A DNA stretch of 52,168 nt from Actinomyces massiliensis 4401292. Lineage in GTDB: Bacteria; Actinomycetota; Actinomycetes; Actinomycetales; Actinomycetaceae. The stretch spans positions 510,156 through 562,323 of the forward strand of contig NZ_JH711483.1 in assembly GCF_000269805.1 (NCBI RefSeq), given 5' to 3'. Of this stretch, positions 17,691 through 25,870 are shown piece after piece (position 1 is the first letter of the stretch; every line of letters begins with the position of its first letter). The notes below the pieces were generated by a model that saw only the letters and a program-made list of their open reading frames with translations, searched no databases and was not told the origin of the DNA. The translations under genes were made by a program, and so were the position numbers.

Positions 17691-20263
17691 TCCGGGTCGC
17701 TCTGCGCTCGGTGCGCACTCATGCCGGGCAGTTCCTGCTGACAGTCCTCGCCGTGGTCCTCGGCGTGACCTTCCTATCGGGCACCCTCGCTCTGCGCGGC
17801 GTCCTGTCCGACACCTTCAAAGCGCTGACGTCCTCCACCTTGACGGCCGACCTCTACGTGACGGGGCAGCCGTTCGAGGACACGAAGTCCAGTGGAAACA
17901 GCGGCGCCCTGTCGGAGAAGGTCGATGGCGCGCCCGCTGAGCAGATCGCGCAGATCGACGGCGTCAGCGCCGCTCATGCGGCCTCCTCACTGTCCGGGAC
18001 GCTCGTCGGAGCGGACGGCGCGCCCGTGACCTCGATCGGCGCTCCGACCGTCATCGCCCCCATCTTCCCCGATGACCCGGGGCATCGCATGGTCGCGGGT
18101 CGGGAGCCCTTCGGGGCCGAGGAGATCAGCTTGGAGTCGGACGCCTTGAAGCGCTCTGGCCTGGCCATCGGAGACCGCACGCACCTGGTCATCAACGGCA
18201 CCCCCTCGGAGGTGACGGTGGTCGGGGAATTCACCTTCGACACTTCCTTGGCCGGGGCCACGCTCGTGGGCGGCGACCCCTCCTGGGTGATGGGGATGGC
18301 CGCTCCGGACGGGAAGGTCTCCCAGATCGAGATCACCCTGGAGGACGGCGCCGATACCGCCACCGTCCGCCAGCAGATCACCGACCTGCTCCCCGACTCG
18401 GCGCGCCTGCAGACGCGCGCCGAGCGCATCGATGAGCAGAACGCCTACGTCGAGTCCATACTCGGCTATATCCAGACCTTCCTGCTCGTCTTCGTGGTCC
18501 TGGCGATGTTCGTCGGCTCGTTCATCATCATGAACACCTTCGCCATGAGTGTGCGTCAGCGCCAGAAGGAGTTCGCCCTGCTGCGAGCGGTCGGGGCCTC
18601 ACCCGGCTCCGTGTTCGGGACGGTGCTGTTCCAGGCGATCATCATCGGCATTGTCGGATCGCTCATCGGGGTCGCGGGCGGGGTCGGCCTGACCCGCCTC
18701 CTCGTCGTCGTTCTGGAGGCCTACGGCATGCCTCTGCCCGGTGGGGGAGTGCCCATGACGAGCAGCGTCATCGCCACATCCATTGTCATCGGTCTGCTGG
18801 TGACCGTCGTCGGCGCCCTCCTGCCCGCGCGCGACGCCGCCCTCACCCCGCCGGTGGAGGCCATGCGCGGCACCGCGGGGGCGCGTGAGAAGTCCCTGTG
18901 GGCGCGCGGCATCATCGGCGCCCTCCTGATGGCCGCGGGCCTGGCGGGCGTGATCGCCGCTTGGACCAATGAGGACCTGTCCCACCGGACGGTCGTGCTG
19001 GGCGCGGGAGCAGGCGCTCTCGCTCTCGGACTGCTCGTCTGCTCCCCGGTCCTCGCCCGTCAGACCATCGCGGTTCTCGCCATGCCGCTGCGCCTTCTGC
19101 GCCCCGTCGGGCGCCTGGCGGCCCGCAACCTCGCTGCGGCGCCCCGCCGGACGGCCGCGACCTCGGCCGCGCTGGTCATCGGCATGGCGCTCGTGAGCGC
19201 CGGGACGATCATCGCCTCCTCCATGCAGGCCTCGATCGGCCAGATCGTCAACGACTCCATGCGGGCCGACCTCCTGGTGCGGGCGCCCGCCACGTCGGGC
19301 CAGCTCACTCCTCTGCCCTCCGAGATGACCGAGCAGATCAATGCGCTCGACGGCGTCAAGGAGACCACCGGTTACGCCGTCTCCTCGGTCACCACCACCA
19401 TGCCGGATGAGAATCAGGACATGGGCTACATGGTCGCCATCGACCCGCAGCGCTACACCGACTTCTACGACCCGGGCGTGACCGCCGGTTCCATGGGCTC
19501 CCTCGACGACACGCATGTGGCTGCCTTCGCAGAATCCGGCCTCGAGCTGGGCGACGAGGTCACGGTCACGGGGCCGACGGGCTCGGTGAGTGCCACCGTC
19601 TCCGCGATCGCCGATTCCAAAGGGCTCACCGGTACGCTCTACGCCACGCCCGACGTCGCTGCTGCCGTGGGCTCGTGGATCATTCCGATCGCGTCCGACC
19701 CGGATGAGGTCCTGGACTCTCCGCAGGGGCTGTTCGTCACCCTGGACGACGGGGCCGACACGAGCGCCGTGCAATCAGAGATCCAGGACATCGTCAAGCC
19801 GGCGTACGTCTTCGAGGCCCTCGATGCCAGCCAGCTCTCCGACCAGACCGGCCAGATGGCCAACCGGATGCTCTCCGTGCTCTACGCACTGCTGGGCCTG
19901 TCCCTGGTCATCGCCGTCCTCGGCATCGTCAACACCCTCGTCCTGTCGGTCAGTGAGAGAACCCGGGAGATCGGGCTCATGCGCGCCGTCGGTCTGGGGC
20001 GGGCCCAGGTGGCCGGCGAGATCATGTGCGAGTCCGTCCTCACCGCCGTCTACGGTACCGTCCTGGGCGGCGCCATGGGTGTGCTGCTGGCGGGTGCGCT
20101 GCGCTCGGTCCTGGCCGACCAGGGCCTGACAGAGCTGTCCATCCCATGGCTCCAGTTGGCGATCATGCTCGCGGTCGCGATCCTCGTCGGAGTCCTCGCG
20201 GCATTGTGGCCGGCAGTGCGGGCCGTGCGAATGCCGGTCCTCAAGGCCATCGCCACCGAGTGA
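17687..20263 (+). CDS. ABC transporter permease with two FtsX domains
   Basis: The 858-residue protein has the duplicated layout of this family. TM1 (about residues 14-36) precedes a large extracellular region (about 40-255), then three helices (about 260-395). A second copy follows with LLVCSPVLARQTIAV and another extracellular domain (about 510-725), then three more helices (about 735-755, 775-805 and 823-845). The motif RTREIGLMRAVGLGRAQV before the last helices is typical of FtsX permeases. Such systems usually extrude lipids, peptides or drugs or move lipoproteins, using mechanical force; no substrate is indicated. ATG 17687 overlaps the ATPase stop and has GGAG upstream, so the two are translationally coupled. 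Confidence 0.93.
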   Translation: MIRVALRSVRTHAGQFLLTVLAVVLGVTFLSGTLALRGVLSDTFKALTSSTLTADLYVTGQPFEDTKSSGNSGALSEKVDGAPAEQIAQIDGVSAAHAASSLSGTLVGADGAPVTSIGAPTVIAPIFPDDPGHRMVAGREPFGAEEISLESDALKRSGLAIGDRTHLVINGTPSEVTVVGEFTFDTSLAGATLVGGDPSWVMGMAAPDGKVSQIEITLEDGADTATVRQQITDLLPDSARLQTRAERIDEQNAYVESILGYIQTFLLVFVVLAMFVGSFIIMNTFAMSVRQRQKEFALLRAVGASPGSVFGTVLFQAIIIGIVGSLIGVAGGVGLTRLLVVVLEAYGMPLPGGGVPMTSSVIATSIVIGLLVTVVGALLPARDAALTPPVEAMRGTAGAREKSLWARGIIGALLMAAGLAGVIAAWTNEDLSHRTVVLGAGAGALALGLLVCSPVLARQTIAVLAMPLRLLRPVGRLAARNLAAAPRRTAATSAALVIGMALVSAGTIIASSMQASIGQIVNDSMRADLLVRAPATSGQLTPLPSEMTEQINALDGVKETTGYAVSSVTTTMPDENQDMGYMVAIDPQRYTDFYDPGVTAGSMGSLDDTHVAAFAESGLELGDEVTVTGPTGSVSATVSAIADSKGLTGTLYATPDVAAAVGSWIIPIASDPDEVLDSPQGLFVTLDDGADTSAVQSEIQDIVKPAYVFEALDASQLSDQTGQMANRMLSVLYALLGLSLVIAVLGIVNTLVLSVSERTREIGLMRAVGLGRAQVAGEIMCESVLTAVYGTVLGGAMGVLLAGALRSVLADQGLTELSIPWLQLAIMLAVAILVGVLAALWPAVRAVRMPVLKAIATE

Positions 20264-20305
20264 TCGAGTGATACCGAGTGATCGCCGTTTGGAAAAGATG
20301 AGCCC

Positions 20306-21217
20306 ATGAGTGAGCGCGAGCTGATCGCCCTAGGCACCGGCAGCCTCGTGCCCACCAGGGAACGCAACCAGAGCGGCTGTTTTCTGCGCTGGGGCCCCAC
20401 CGGTATTCTCTTCGATCCCGGTGAGGGCACCCAGCGGCAGATGACTCTCGCCGGCATCTCGGCGCATCGCATTCAGATCATCTGCCTGACCCATCTTCAT
20501 GGCGATCACTGCCTGGGGCTGCCCGGGGTCCTTCAGAGGATCAGCCTGGATCAGGTGCCCCATCCGGTGACCCTCGTCTATCCGGCCAGCGGCCAGGAGT
20601 ATGTCGATCGTCTGCGCGCCGCCAGCATCTACCACGATCGGACCGACCTGCGTCTGCTGCCGGTCGAGGTCGGGGCTGAGCCGACCGAGATACTGCGGTT
20701 GTCCGGTCTCATCCTGCATGCCGCTGCCCTGGACCACCGGGTGGACGCCATCGGATATCGGGTCCAGGACGCGCCCGGTCGAGTATTCGATACCGGGGCC
20801 CTGGCTGCGCGCGGCATTGCCGGGCCCCTGGTGGGGCGACTGCACCGGGAGGGCCGGGTGAGCGTCGACGGGGTCATCACTCGCCTGGAGGAGGTCACCC
20901 GCGAACGCACTCCCGCCTCCTTCGCCCTGGTCCAGGACACCCGGCCCTGCCGGGGCGCCGAGCTGCTGGCCGACGGCGTCGATCTTCTGATGATGGAGGC
21001 GACCTACCTGTCCGATCTGGCGGGCAAGGCCCGCGAGTACGGGCACTCCACAGCTCTGGACGCCGGGCGGGTTGCTGCGGCGGCGGGCGTGCGCAGGCTA
21101 GCTCTCACGCATTTCTCCTCGCGCTACGGCTCGACCGAGCCTCACGTGGCCGAGGCGGGCAGCATGCACGACGACGTCGTCGCACTCGCCGACCTGGACC
21201 GTCTGCGGATCCGCTGA
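20306..21217 (+). CDS. rnz: Ribonuclease Z (tRNA 3'-endonuclease), metallo-beta-lactamase fold
   Basis: The 303-residue enzyme cleaves 3' trailers from pre-tRNAs. Family motifs appear in order: LGTGSLVPT near the start, FDPGEGTQRQ, the metal ligands His63, His65, Asp67 and His68 in LTHLHGDHCLGLPG, DHRVDAIGYR, the aspartate of VQDTRPC, MEATYLSD, and the last histidine in LTHFSSRY. This combination separates RNase Z from other beta-lactamase-fold hydrolases. ATG 20306 has GGAAAAG upstream. It follows the permease gene by 42 bp but is probably unrelated in function. The gap contains CGAGTGAT three times, at 20257, 20265 and 20275, the first at the permease stop. Confidence 0.92.
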   Translation: MSERELIALGTGSLVPTRERNQSGCFLRWGPTGILFDPGEGTQRQMTLAGISAHRIQIICLTHLHGDHCLGLPGVLQRISLDQVPHPVTLVYPASGQEYVDRLRAASIYHDRTDLRLLPVEVGAEPTEILRLSGLILHAAALDHRVDAIGYRVQDAPGRVFDTGALAARGIAGPLVGRLHREGRVSVDGVITRLEEVTRERTPASFALVQDTRPCRGAELLADGVDLLMMEATYLSDLAGKAREYGHSTALDAGRVAAAAGVRRLALTHFSSRYGSTEPHVAEAGSMHDDVVALADLDRLRIR

Positions 21218-21237
21218 ATTCCTGCAAGCGCCGTTCC

Positions 21238-21338
21238 GGACCGATCTCGGCGCGGATTGCGACCGATCTCGAGCCGGAACTCGACCGATCTCGGCGCGGA
21301 GTGCGACCGATCTCGATGCGGAGGTGGACCGATCTCGG
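21238..21338. repeat. 22-bp tandem repeat array, second locus
   Basis: Units start at 21238, 21260, 21282, 21304 and 21326 (the last partial), each built on GACCGATCTCG followed by a variable base and GCGGA. They are less uniform than those at 4953-5064 but keep the exact 22-bp period and the CCGATCTCG core. The array fills the gap between convergent rnz and glgX. A small hairpin (CGGTGG-TTGCCG-CCACCG, 21336-21353) at its right end may act as terminator. Confidence 0.88.
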
Positions 21339-21372
21339 TGGTTGCCGCCACCGCGGCATCCCGACCGGCGGG

Positions 21373-23694
21373 TCAGCTCGACCGGGGCTCGAGTACCTCG
21401 CCGGACATGTAGATCCGCATGCTCAACGCGTCCAGGGTCGTGGTGTCCCCGGGTCGGTCGTGCCGGCACTCGGCCGAGCGCTGGGGTCGGTCCTTCGTGG
21501 GCCTGATCACGCGGGTGCGGGCCGCTCCACGACTGACCCGGCGGGCCAGGGCGAAGGCCGAGGTGTGGGGGCGCGGAACCGCCCAGGTGGAGTCCCAAGA
21601 CAGATGCCAATCCGTGCCGTGGCCGTCAGGCAGTGTGACATCGACCTGGTCGAGCCAGCCATTGATGATCACCAGCAGGTCGTTGTCCTGAAGAGGTCCG
21701 CCGTTGCGCAGCATCTGGATCACGCGGGTCCACGGATCGTGCCAGGCGTCGGTGTCCATGGGGACGCCGTCGGCCCGGTACCAGGAGAGGTCGGGCAGCG
21801 TGTCCCCCTCCGGCGCGGAGCCGGTGGCGAAGCTCTCCGGCCGCAGGACGGGATGGGATTCGCGCAGTTCGACGAGGAAGCTGGCGGTGGCCAGCAGGTC
21901 GCGCTGCCATGGCGCCAGATCCCAGTCGTACCAGGAGATCGAGGAGTCCTGGCAGTAGGAGTTGTTGTTGCCCTCCTGGGTGCGGCCCATCTCGTCGCCG
22001 CCCAGCAGCATCGGCATGCCGGCGCTGATGAACAGGGTGCCCAGCACATTGCGGGAGGAGCGGCGCCGCAGCATCTCGATCGGGCCCCCGCCCATGCCCT
22101 CGGCCAGCGGCCCCTCGAAGCCGTGGTTCCAGGAGCGGTTGTCATCGGTGCCGTCCCGGTTGTCCTCGCCGTTGGCGAGGTTGTGCTTGTAGTCGTAGGA
22201 GACCAGATCGCGCAGGGTGAAGCCGTCATGGGCGGTGACGAAGTTGACGCTGCCCAGCGGTCCGCGCCCGCCGGGACACTCCCCGTAGCTGAACGTGTCG
22301 GCACTGCCCGACAGGCGCGTTGCCAGGTCGCGCAGATCGGAGCCCGGGCGTCCCTTGGACATCTCCGAGGCGTCGTGCAGCCAGAAGGAGCGCACCGTAC
22401 CGCGGTAGCGGTCGTTCCAGTCGTGGAAGGGCAGAGGGAAGTCACCGGTGCGCCAACCGCCCGGCCCGATGTCCCAGGGCTCGGCGATGAGCTTGACGCC
22501 GCTCAGGACCGGGTCGGTGGCCATCCCGACCAGCAGGGGGTGACGGGCGTGGAACTCTGAGGCGTTTCGTCCCAGGGTCACGGCCAGGTCGAAGCGGAAG
22601 CCGTCGATGCCGACCTCTCCGGCCCAGTAGCGCAGCGAGTCCAGCGCCAGCTGGACCGCCCGAGTGGAGCGGAAGTCCACCGTATTGCCGGTGCCCGTGA
22701 CATCGAAGTACTGGGCAGGACGATGCGGGGAGTGGAGGTAGTACTCCAGATTGCCCAGGCCGCGCAGGGACAGGCTCGGGCCATCGACGCCCGACTCGCA
22801 GGTGTGGTTGTAGACCACGTCCATGATCACTTCGAGGCCGGCCTTGTGCAGCAGTGAGACCATGCCGCGCAACTCGTCCAGAACCGCTTGGGGCCCGGCG
22901 GCCTGTGATGCGGCGGTGGCGTAGGAGGGCTCGGGTGCGAAGTAGGACAGCGTCGAATAGCCCCAGTAGTTGGTGCGCCCGCGCTTCAGGAGGAAGGCCT
23001 CGGAGAAGGCGGCGTGGATGGGCAGCAGCTCGACCGCGGTCACCCCCAGCGAGAGCAGGTGCTCGATCGCGGCGGGATGGGCCATGCCCGCGTAAGTGCC
23101 TCGCAGCTCGGGGGGCACGTCGGGCATGTCGTGGGTGAAGCCCTTGACGTGGGTCTCGTAGACGACGGTTCGGCCCTCGGGCACTTTGGGCCCGGGCACG
23201 ATGGGGAACTGCTCGCCGGTGACCACGCCGAGGGCGACATTCCCGGCGGAGTCGAGTTCCGAGGGGATGAAGGGCATGCACGTGGGGGAGAGGTCCTCGT
23301 CGACGGCGTGCGCGTACAGCTCGGGACCCAGGACCGGCTTGCCGTCCAGTGCCCGCGCGTAGGGGTCGAGCAGGAGTTTGCGGGGGTTGAACAGCAGCCC
23401 CCCGGAGGGATTCCACGGCCCGTGGGCCCGGTAGCCGTATCGCTGGCCGGCCTGCACATCGGGCACATGCGCGTCCCACACGCCGAGTCGCGGGCCGTGC
23501 AGGCCGACCCGGCGCTCTGAGACGACGGCGCCGTCCTCGTCAGTGTCGATCAGGCACAGATCGACCGCGCTCGCGTGCGGTGCGACGACGGCGAAGTCTG
23601 CCCCGTCCTCGGTCAGGGTAGCGCCCAGACGGGTGCGGTCCGATGCATTGGAGAGCGCTCGGGCGGCCGGCTGGGGCTCTGACGAGGGGGACAT
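21373..23694 (-). CDS. glgX: Glycogen debranching enzyme (isoamylase type)
   Basis: The 773-residue GH13_11 enzyme removes alpha-1,6-linked branches left after phosphorylase action. An N-terminal CBM48-like domain (about residues 20-135, YGYRAHGPWNPSGGLLFNP) precedes the barrel. Catalytic residues are Asp369 in GFRFDLA, Glu405 in LIAEPWDIGPGG and Asp490 in TAHDGFTLRDLVSY. The characteristic MDVVYNHTCES lies at 291-301. ATG 23694 gives a normal N-terminus; GGAG directly before it is too close to be ideal, so the start may lie slightly elsewhere. It stands alone on the minus strand, divergent from etfB, but complements glgP 17 kb away. Confidence 0.94.
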   Translation of the reverse strand: MSPSSEPQPAARALSNASDRTRLGATLTEDGADFAVVAPHASAVDLCLIDTDEDGAVVSERRVGLHGPRLGVWDAHVPDVQAGQRYGYRAHGPWNPSGGLLFNPRKLLLDPYARALDGKPVLGPELYAHAVDEDLSPTCMPFIPSELDSAGNVALGVVTGEQFPIVPGPKVPEGRTVVYETHVKGFTHDMPDVPPELRGTYAGMAHPAAIEHLLSLGVTAVELLPIHAAFSEAFLLKRGRTNYWGYSTLSYFAPEPSYATAASQAAGPQAVLDELRGMVSLLHKAGLEVIMDVVYNHTCESGVDGPSLSLRGLGNLEYYLHSPHRPAQYFDVTGTGNTVDFRSTRAVQLALDSLRYWAGEVGIDGFRFDLAVTLGRNASEFHARHPLLVGMATDPVLSGVKLIAEPWDIGPGGWRTGDFPLPFHDWNDRYRGTVRSFWLHDASEMSKGRPGSDLRDLATRLSGSADTFSYGECPGGRGPLGSVNFVTAHDGFTLRDLVSYDYKHNLANGEDNRDGTDDNRSWNHGFEGPLAEGMGGGPIEMLRRRSSRNVLGTLFISAGMPMLLGGDEMGRTQEGNNNSYCQDSSISWYDWDLAPWQRDLLATASFLVELRESHPVLRPESFATGSAPEGDTLPDLSWYRADGVPMDTDAWHDPWTRVIQMLRNGGPLQDNDLLVIINGWLDQVDVTLPDGHGTDWHLSWDSTWAVPRPHTSAFALARRVSRGAARTRVIRPTKDRPQRSAECRHDRPGDTTTLDALSMRIYMSGEVLEPRSS

Positions 23695-23898
23695 GGCTCC
23701 ATTGTCGAGGTACAGCCGCGCAGCGGCCACTCGAGGCAGACGTGGTACATGCCTCGTACATGCCGCTGCCCGCCTCGGGTTTCGGTTTGTGATCCGTGAC
23801 ATTTCGGGAGGTTAGGGTGAGCCCGCCTCGCCCGCTCTGGGCCGAGGAGTGCGGCAAGGCGGGGCGGGTCGAGTCGCGTGATCCAGTGCTCACTGGTG

Positions 23899-23922
23899 CG
23901 GATATCCAAATCGGATATCCAA
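23899..23922. promoter_or_regulatory. Paired CGGATATCCAA boxes before etfB
   Basis: Two identical 11-bp copies of CGGATATCCAA (23899-23909 and 23912-23922) are separated by AT. Each contains the 8-bp palindrome GGATATCC. They end 18 bp before the etfB ATG. The spacing and palindromy suggest a regulator binding site; bound protein there would cover the start region. The rest of the 246-bp glgX-etfB gap has no gene. Confidence 0.45.
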
Positions 23923-23940
23923 TATGGCAATCTTGGACGC

Positions 23941-24699
23941 ATGAAAATCGTGGTCTGCATCAAGCACGTTCCCGACGTGCAGTCGGAGCGACGCATTGAG
24001 GATGCCCGCCTCGTCCGGGGCGAGGACGATGTCCTCAACGAGCTCGACGAGAACGCCGTCGAGGCCGCCGTCAGCCTCGTCGAAGAGCTCGACGGAGAGG
24101 TCGTGGCCCTGACGATGGGGCCGGAGGACGCCGAGGACGCCATCCGTCGCGCCCTGCAGATGGGGGCCGACTCCGGGGTCGTCGTCAGTGATGACGAGCT
24201 GGTCGGGGCGGACGTGGTGGCCACCGCCCGCGTGCTGGCCGCCGCCATCGAGCGCATCGGCGACGTGGATCTGGTGGTCACCGGCATGGCCTCCCTGGAC
24301 GCCCTGACCTCCATGCTGCCGGGAGCCCTGGCCGCGGCTCTGGGCATGCCTGCCCTGACCCTGGCGAGCTCTCTGGAGGCGAGCGCCGAGGGCGTCACCA
24401 TCACCCGTACGACCGGCACGCTGAGCGAGGTCCTGTCCGCCCCGCTGCCCGCACTCGTGTCCGTGACCGACCAGGCCAACGAGCCGCGCTACCCGAACTT
24501 CGCCGCCATGCGCGCCGCCAAGAAGAAGCCCGTGGACACCTGGGACCTGGAGGATCTGGGGCTGGAGCCGCGTCCCGCCGCTGTTCGCGTCATCGACGCC
24601 GAGCAGCGGCCCGCCCGCCAGGCCGGCACCATCCGCACCGACGCCGGGGAGGCCGGGCGCGAGCTCGCCGCCTGGCTCGTGGACTCCAAGCTCGTCTGA
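23941..24699 (+). CDS. etfB: Electron transfer flavoprotein beta subunit
   Basis: The 252-residue subunit starts MKIVVCIKHVPDVQ and contains the AMP-binding region (VVTGMASLDALTSMLPGALAAALGMP, about residues 119-144). It ends in the lysine-rich RYPNFAAMRAAKKKPVDTW segment typical of EtfB. With EtfA it forms the FAD-containing heterodimer that carries electrons from dehydrogenases to the quinone pool. ATG 23941 fits the family N-terminus, although the ribosome site is weak. etfA follows after 81 bp of unusual sequence. No acyl-CoA dehydrogenase or ETF-quinone oxidoreductase is seen in the window, so the electron donor and acceptor are unknown. Confidence 0.95.
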   Translation: MKIVVCIKHVPDVQSERRIEDARLVRGEDDVLNELDENAVEAAVSLVEELDGEVVALTMGPEDAEDAIRRALQMGADSGVVVSDDELVGADVVATARVLAAAIERIGDVDLVVTGMASLDALTSMLPGALAAALGMPALTLASSLEASAEGVTITRTTGTLSEVLSAPLPALVSVTDQANEPRYPNFAAMRAAKKKPVDTWDLEDLGLEPRPAAVRVIDAEQRPARQAGTIRTDAGEAGRELAAWLVDSKLV

Positions 24700-24714
24700 G
24701 CGCGCGTTATTAAG

Positions 24715-24732
24715 ACGCATATAACGCATATA
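24715..24732. repeat. Tandem ACGCATATA in an AT-rich patch between etfB and etfA
   Basis: Two adjacent 9-bp copies of ACGCATATA (24715-24723, 24724-24732), flanked on both sides by AAGACG (24712 and 24732), form a short AT-rich patch (24707-24740) in otherwise GC-rich DNA. It directly precedes the CRISPR-like hairpin. It could hold an internal promoter or an operator; nothing proves either. Confidence 0.4.
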
Positions 24733-24742
24733 AGACGTATGG

Positions 24743-24765
24743 CCCCGCGCGTGCGGGGATGATCC
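24743..24765 (+). promoter_or_regulatory. CRISPR-repeat-like hairpin just upstream of etfA
   Basis: The plus strand reads CCCCGCG, then CGT, then GCGGGGATGATCC. The CRISPR repeat at 51.6-52.1 kb, read on its transcribed strand, has CCCCGCG, then TAA, then GCGGGGATGATCC. The match is 20 of 23, and all three differences lie at the hairpin loop. The hairpin CCCCGC/GCGGGG is thus in the etfBA mRNA in the crRNA orientation. AAGGAG (24769-24774), the etfA ribosome site, follows directly. A second small palindrome, GGGGATGATCCCC (24755-24767), overlaps it. Confidence 0.6.
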
Positions 24766-24780
24766 CCCAAGGAGAAGATC

Positions 24781-25791
24781 ATGTCTGAGGCCCTCGGGAC
24801 TCTCGATGCCCCCGTCCTCGTACTCGCCGATCTCGACGGCACTCGTCCGACCGATCCCGCCCTCGAGCTGGTCGCCGCTGCCCGGACGCTGACCGGCGGC
24901 GGTGGCGATGTCGTGGCGCTGACCCTGGGCCCGGTCGAGGCGGAGGCGTCCGCCGCCCTGGCCGCTGCGGGCGCGAACCGTCTGCTGGTCGCCGACCTGG
25001 GCGGGGAGCGGGCTCAGGCCGCGGCTGGGGCCGACGCCGTCGTCGCTGCCGTGCACGAGGTCGCTCCCGGCGCGGTCCTGGTCAGCAGCGACTACCGCGG
25101 CAAGGAGACCGCCGGCCGCGCGGCCGTCCTCCTGGATTCCGCCTGCGTCAGCGACGTCGCCGATCTGCGCGTGGTGGATGGGGCGCTGCACGCTGATCGA
25201 CTCGTGCTGTCCGGCTCCTGGTCCACCACCATGTCGGCGAATGCCCATACCGTGCACCCGCCGATCCTCGCCGTGCGCCCCGGGTCCGTCGAGGTGCCCG
25301 ATGCGTCTGTCGACGATGCTGCGCCGCTGCCGGCCGTGGCGCTGGAGGTCGCGGTGAGCCGTGAGGCGGCCGCGGTCCGGCTCGTCTCGCGCGAGAGCAC
25401 CGCGGCGGCGGCCGGACCCGATCTGGCCGGGGCGCGCACCGTCGTCGTCGGCGGGCGCGGTGTGGACGGCGACTTCGACCTCGTGCGCTCCCTGGCCGAG
25501 CCGCTGGGCGCGGCCGTCGGCGCCACCCGTGTGGCCTGCGACGAGGAGTGGATCGAGCGGTCCGCCCAGATCGGCCAGACCGGCGTCTCGATCGCCCCGC
25601 GTCTTTACATCGGCCTGGGCGTATCCGGGGCGATTCACCACACCAGTGGTATTCAGGGCGCCGGTACCATTGTGGCGGTGTGCGACGACTCCGAGGCCCC
25701 GATCTTCGAGATGGCCGACTTCGGGGTCGTGGGGGATGTGACCGAGGTCGTGCCGCAGTTGGTCGCCGAACTCGATCGGCTGCGCGGCTGA
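24781..25791 (+). CDS. etfA: Electron transfer flavoprotein alpha subunit
   Basis: The 336-residue partner of EtfB carries the FAD-binding C-terminal domain. The signature QIGQTGVSIAPRLYIGLG, followed by VSGAIHHTSGIQGA, lies at about residues 261-293. The preceding GARTVVVGGRGVDGDFDLV segment is the usual start of that domain. The N-terminal half (about 1-190) is the alternating alpha/beta domain shared with EtfB. AAGGAG six bases before ATG 24781 is a strong ribosome site, and it lies next to the CRISPR-like hairpin, which could affect its access. The gene is followed by a 10-bp-stem hairpin. Confidence 0.95.
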   Translation: MSEALGTLDAPVLVLADLDGTRPTDPALELVAAARTLTGGGGDVVALTLGPVEAEASAALAAAGANRLLVADLGGERAQAAAGADAVVAAVHEVAPGAVLVSSDYRGKETAGRAAVLLDSACVSDVADLRVVDGALHADRLVLSGSWSTTMSANAHTVHPPILAVRPGSVEVPDASVDDAAPLPAVALEVAVSREAAAVRLVSRESTAAAAGPDLAGARTVVVGGRGVDGDFDLVRSLAEPLGAAVGATRVACDEEWIERSAQIGQTGVSIAPRLYIGLGVSGAIHHTSGIQGAGTIVAVCDDSEAPIFEMADFGVVGDVTEVVPQLVAELDRLRG

Positions 25792-25804
25792 GCACCTGGC
25801 GGTT

Positions 25805-25830
25805 CAGCCGATCGCATCACCGATCGGCTG
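25805..25830 (+). terminator. Hairpin after etfA
   Basis: CAGCCGATCG (25805-25814) pairs perfectly with CGATCGGCTG (25821-25830) across a 6-nt loop, 14 bp after the etfA stop, and is followed by GTTCTC. It probably terminates or stabilises the etfBA transcript. The next gene starts 40 bp later. Confidence 0.55.
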
Positions 25831-25870
25831 GTTCTCGGCCGGCTCAACTCCGTGTCCGAAGGAGAACAAG

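Noticed and set aside
20257-20282. Three copies of CGAGTGAT at the end of the FtsX permease gene
   Set aside because: The copies are short, partly coding and unevenly spaced; chance or a small duplication explains them.
23806-23822. Second iron box (AGGTTAG) before etfB
   Set aside because: Only the left half-site matches; the right arm has no similarity to the DtxR consensus.
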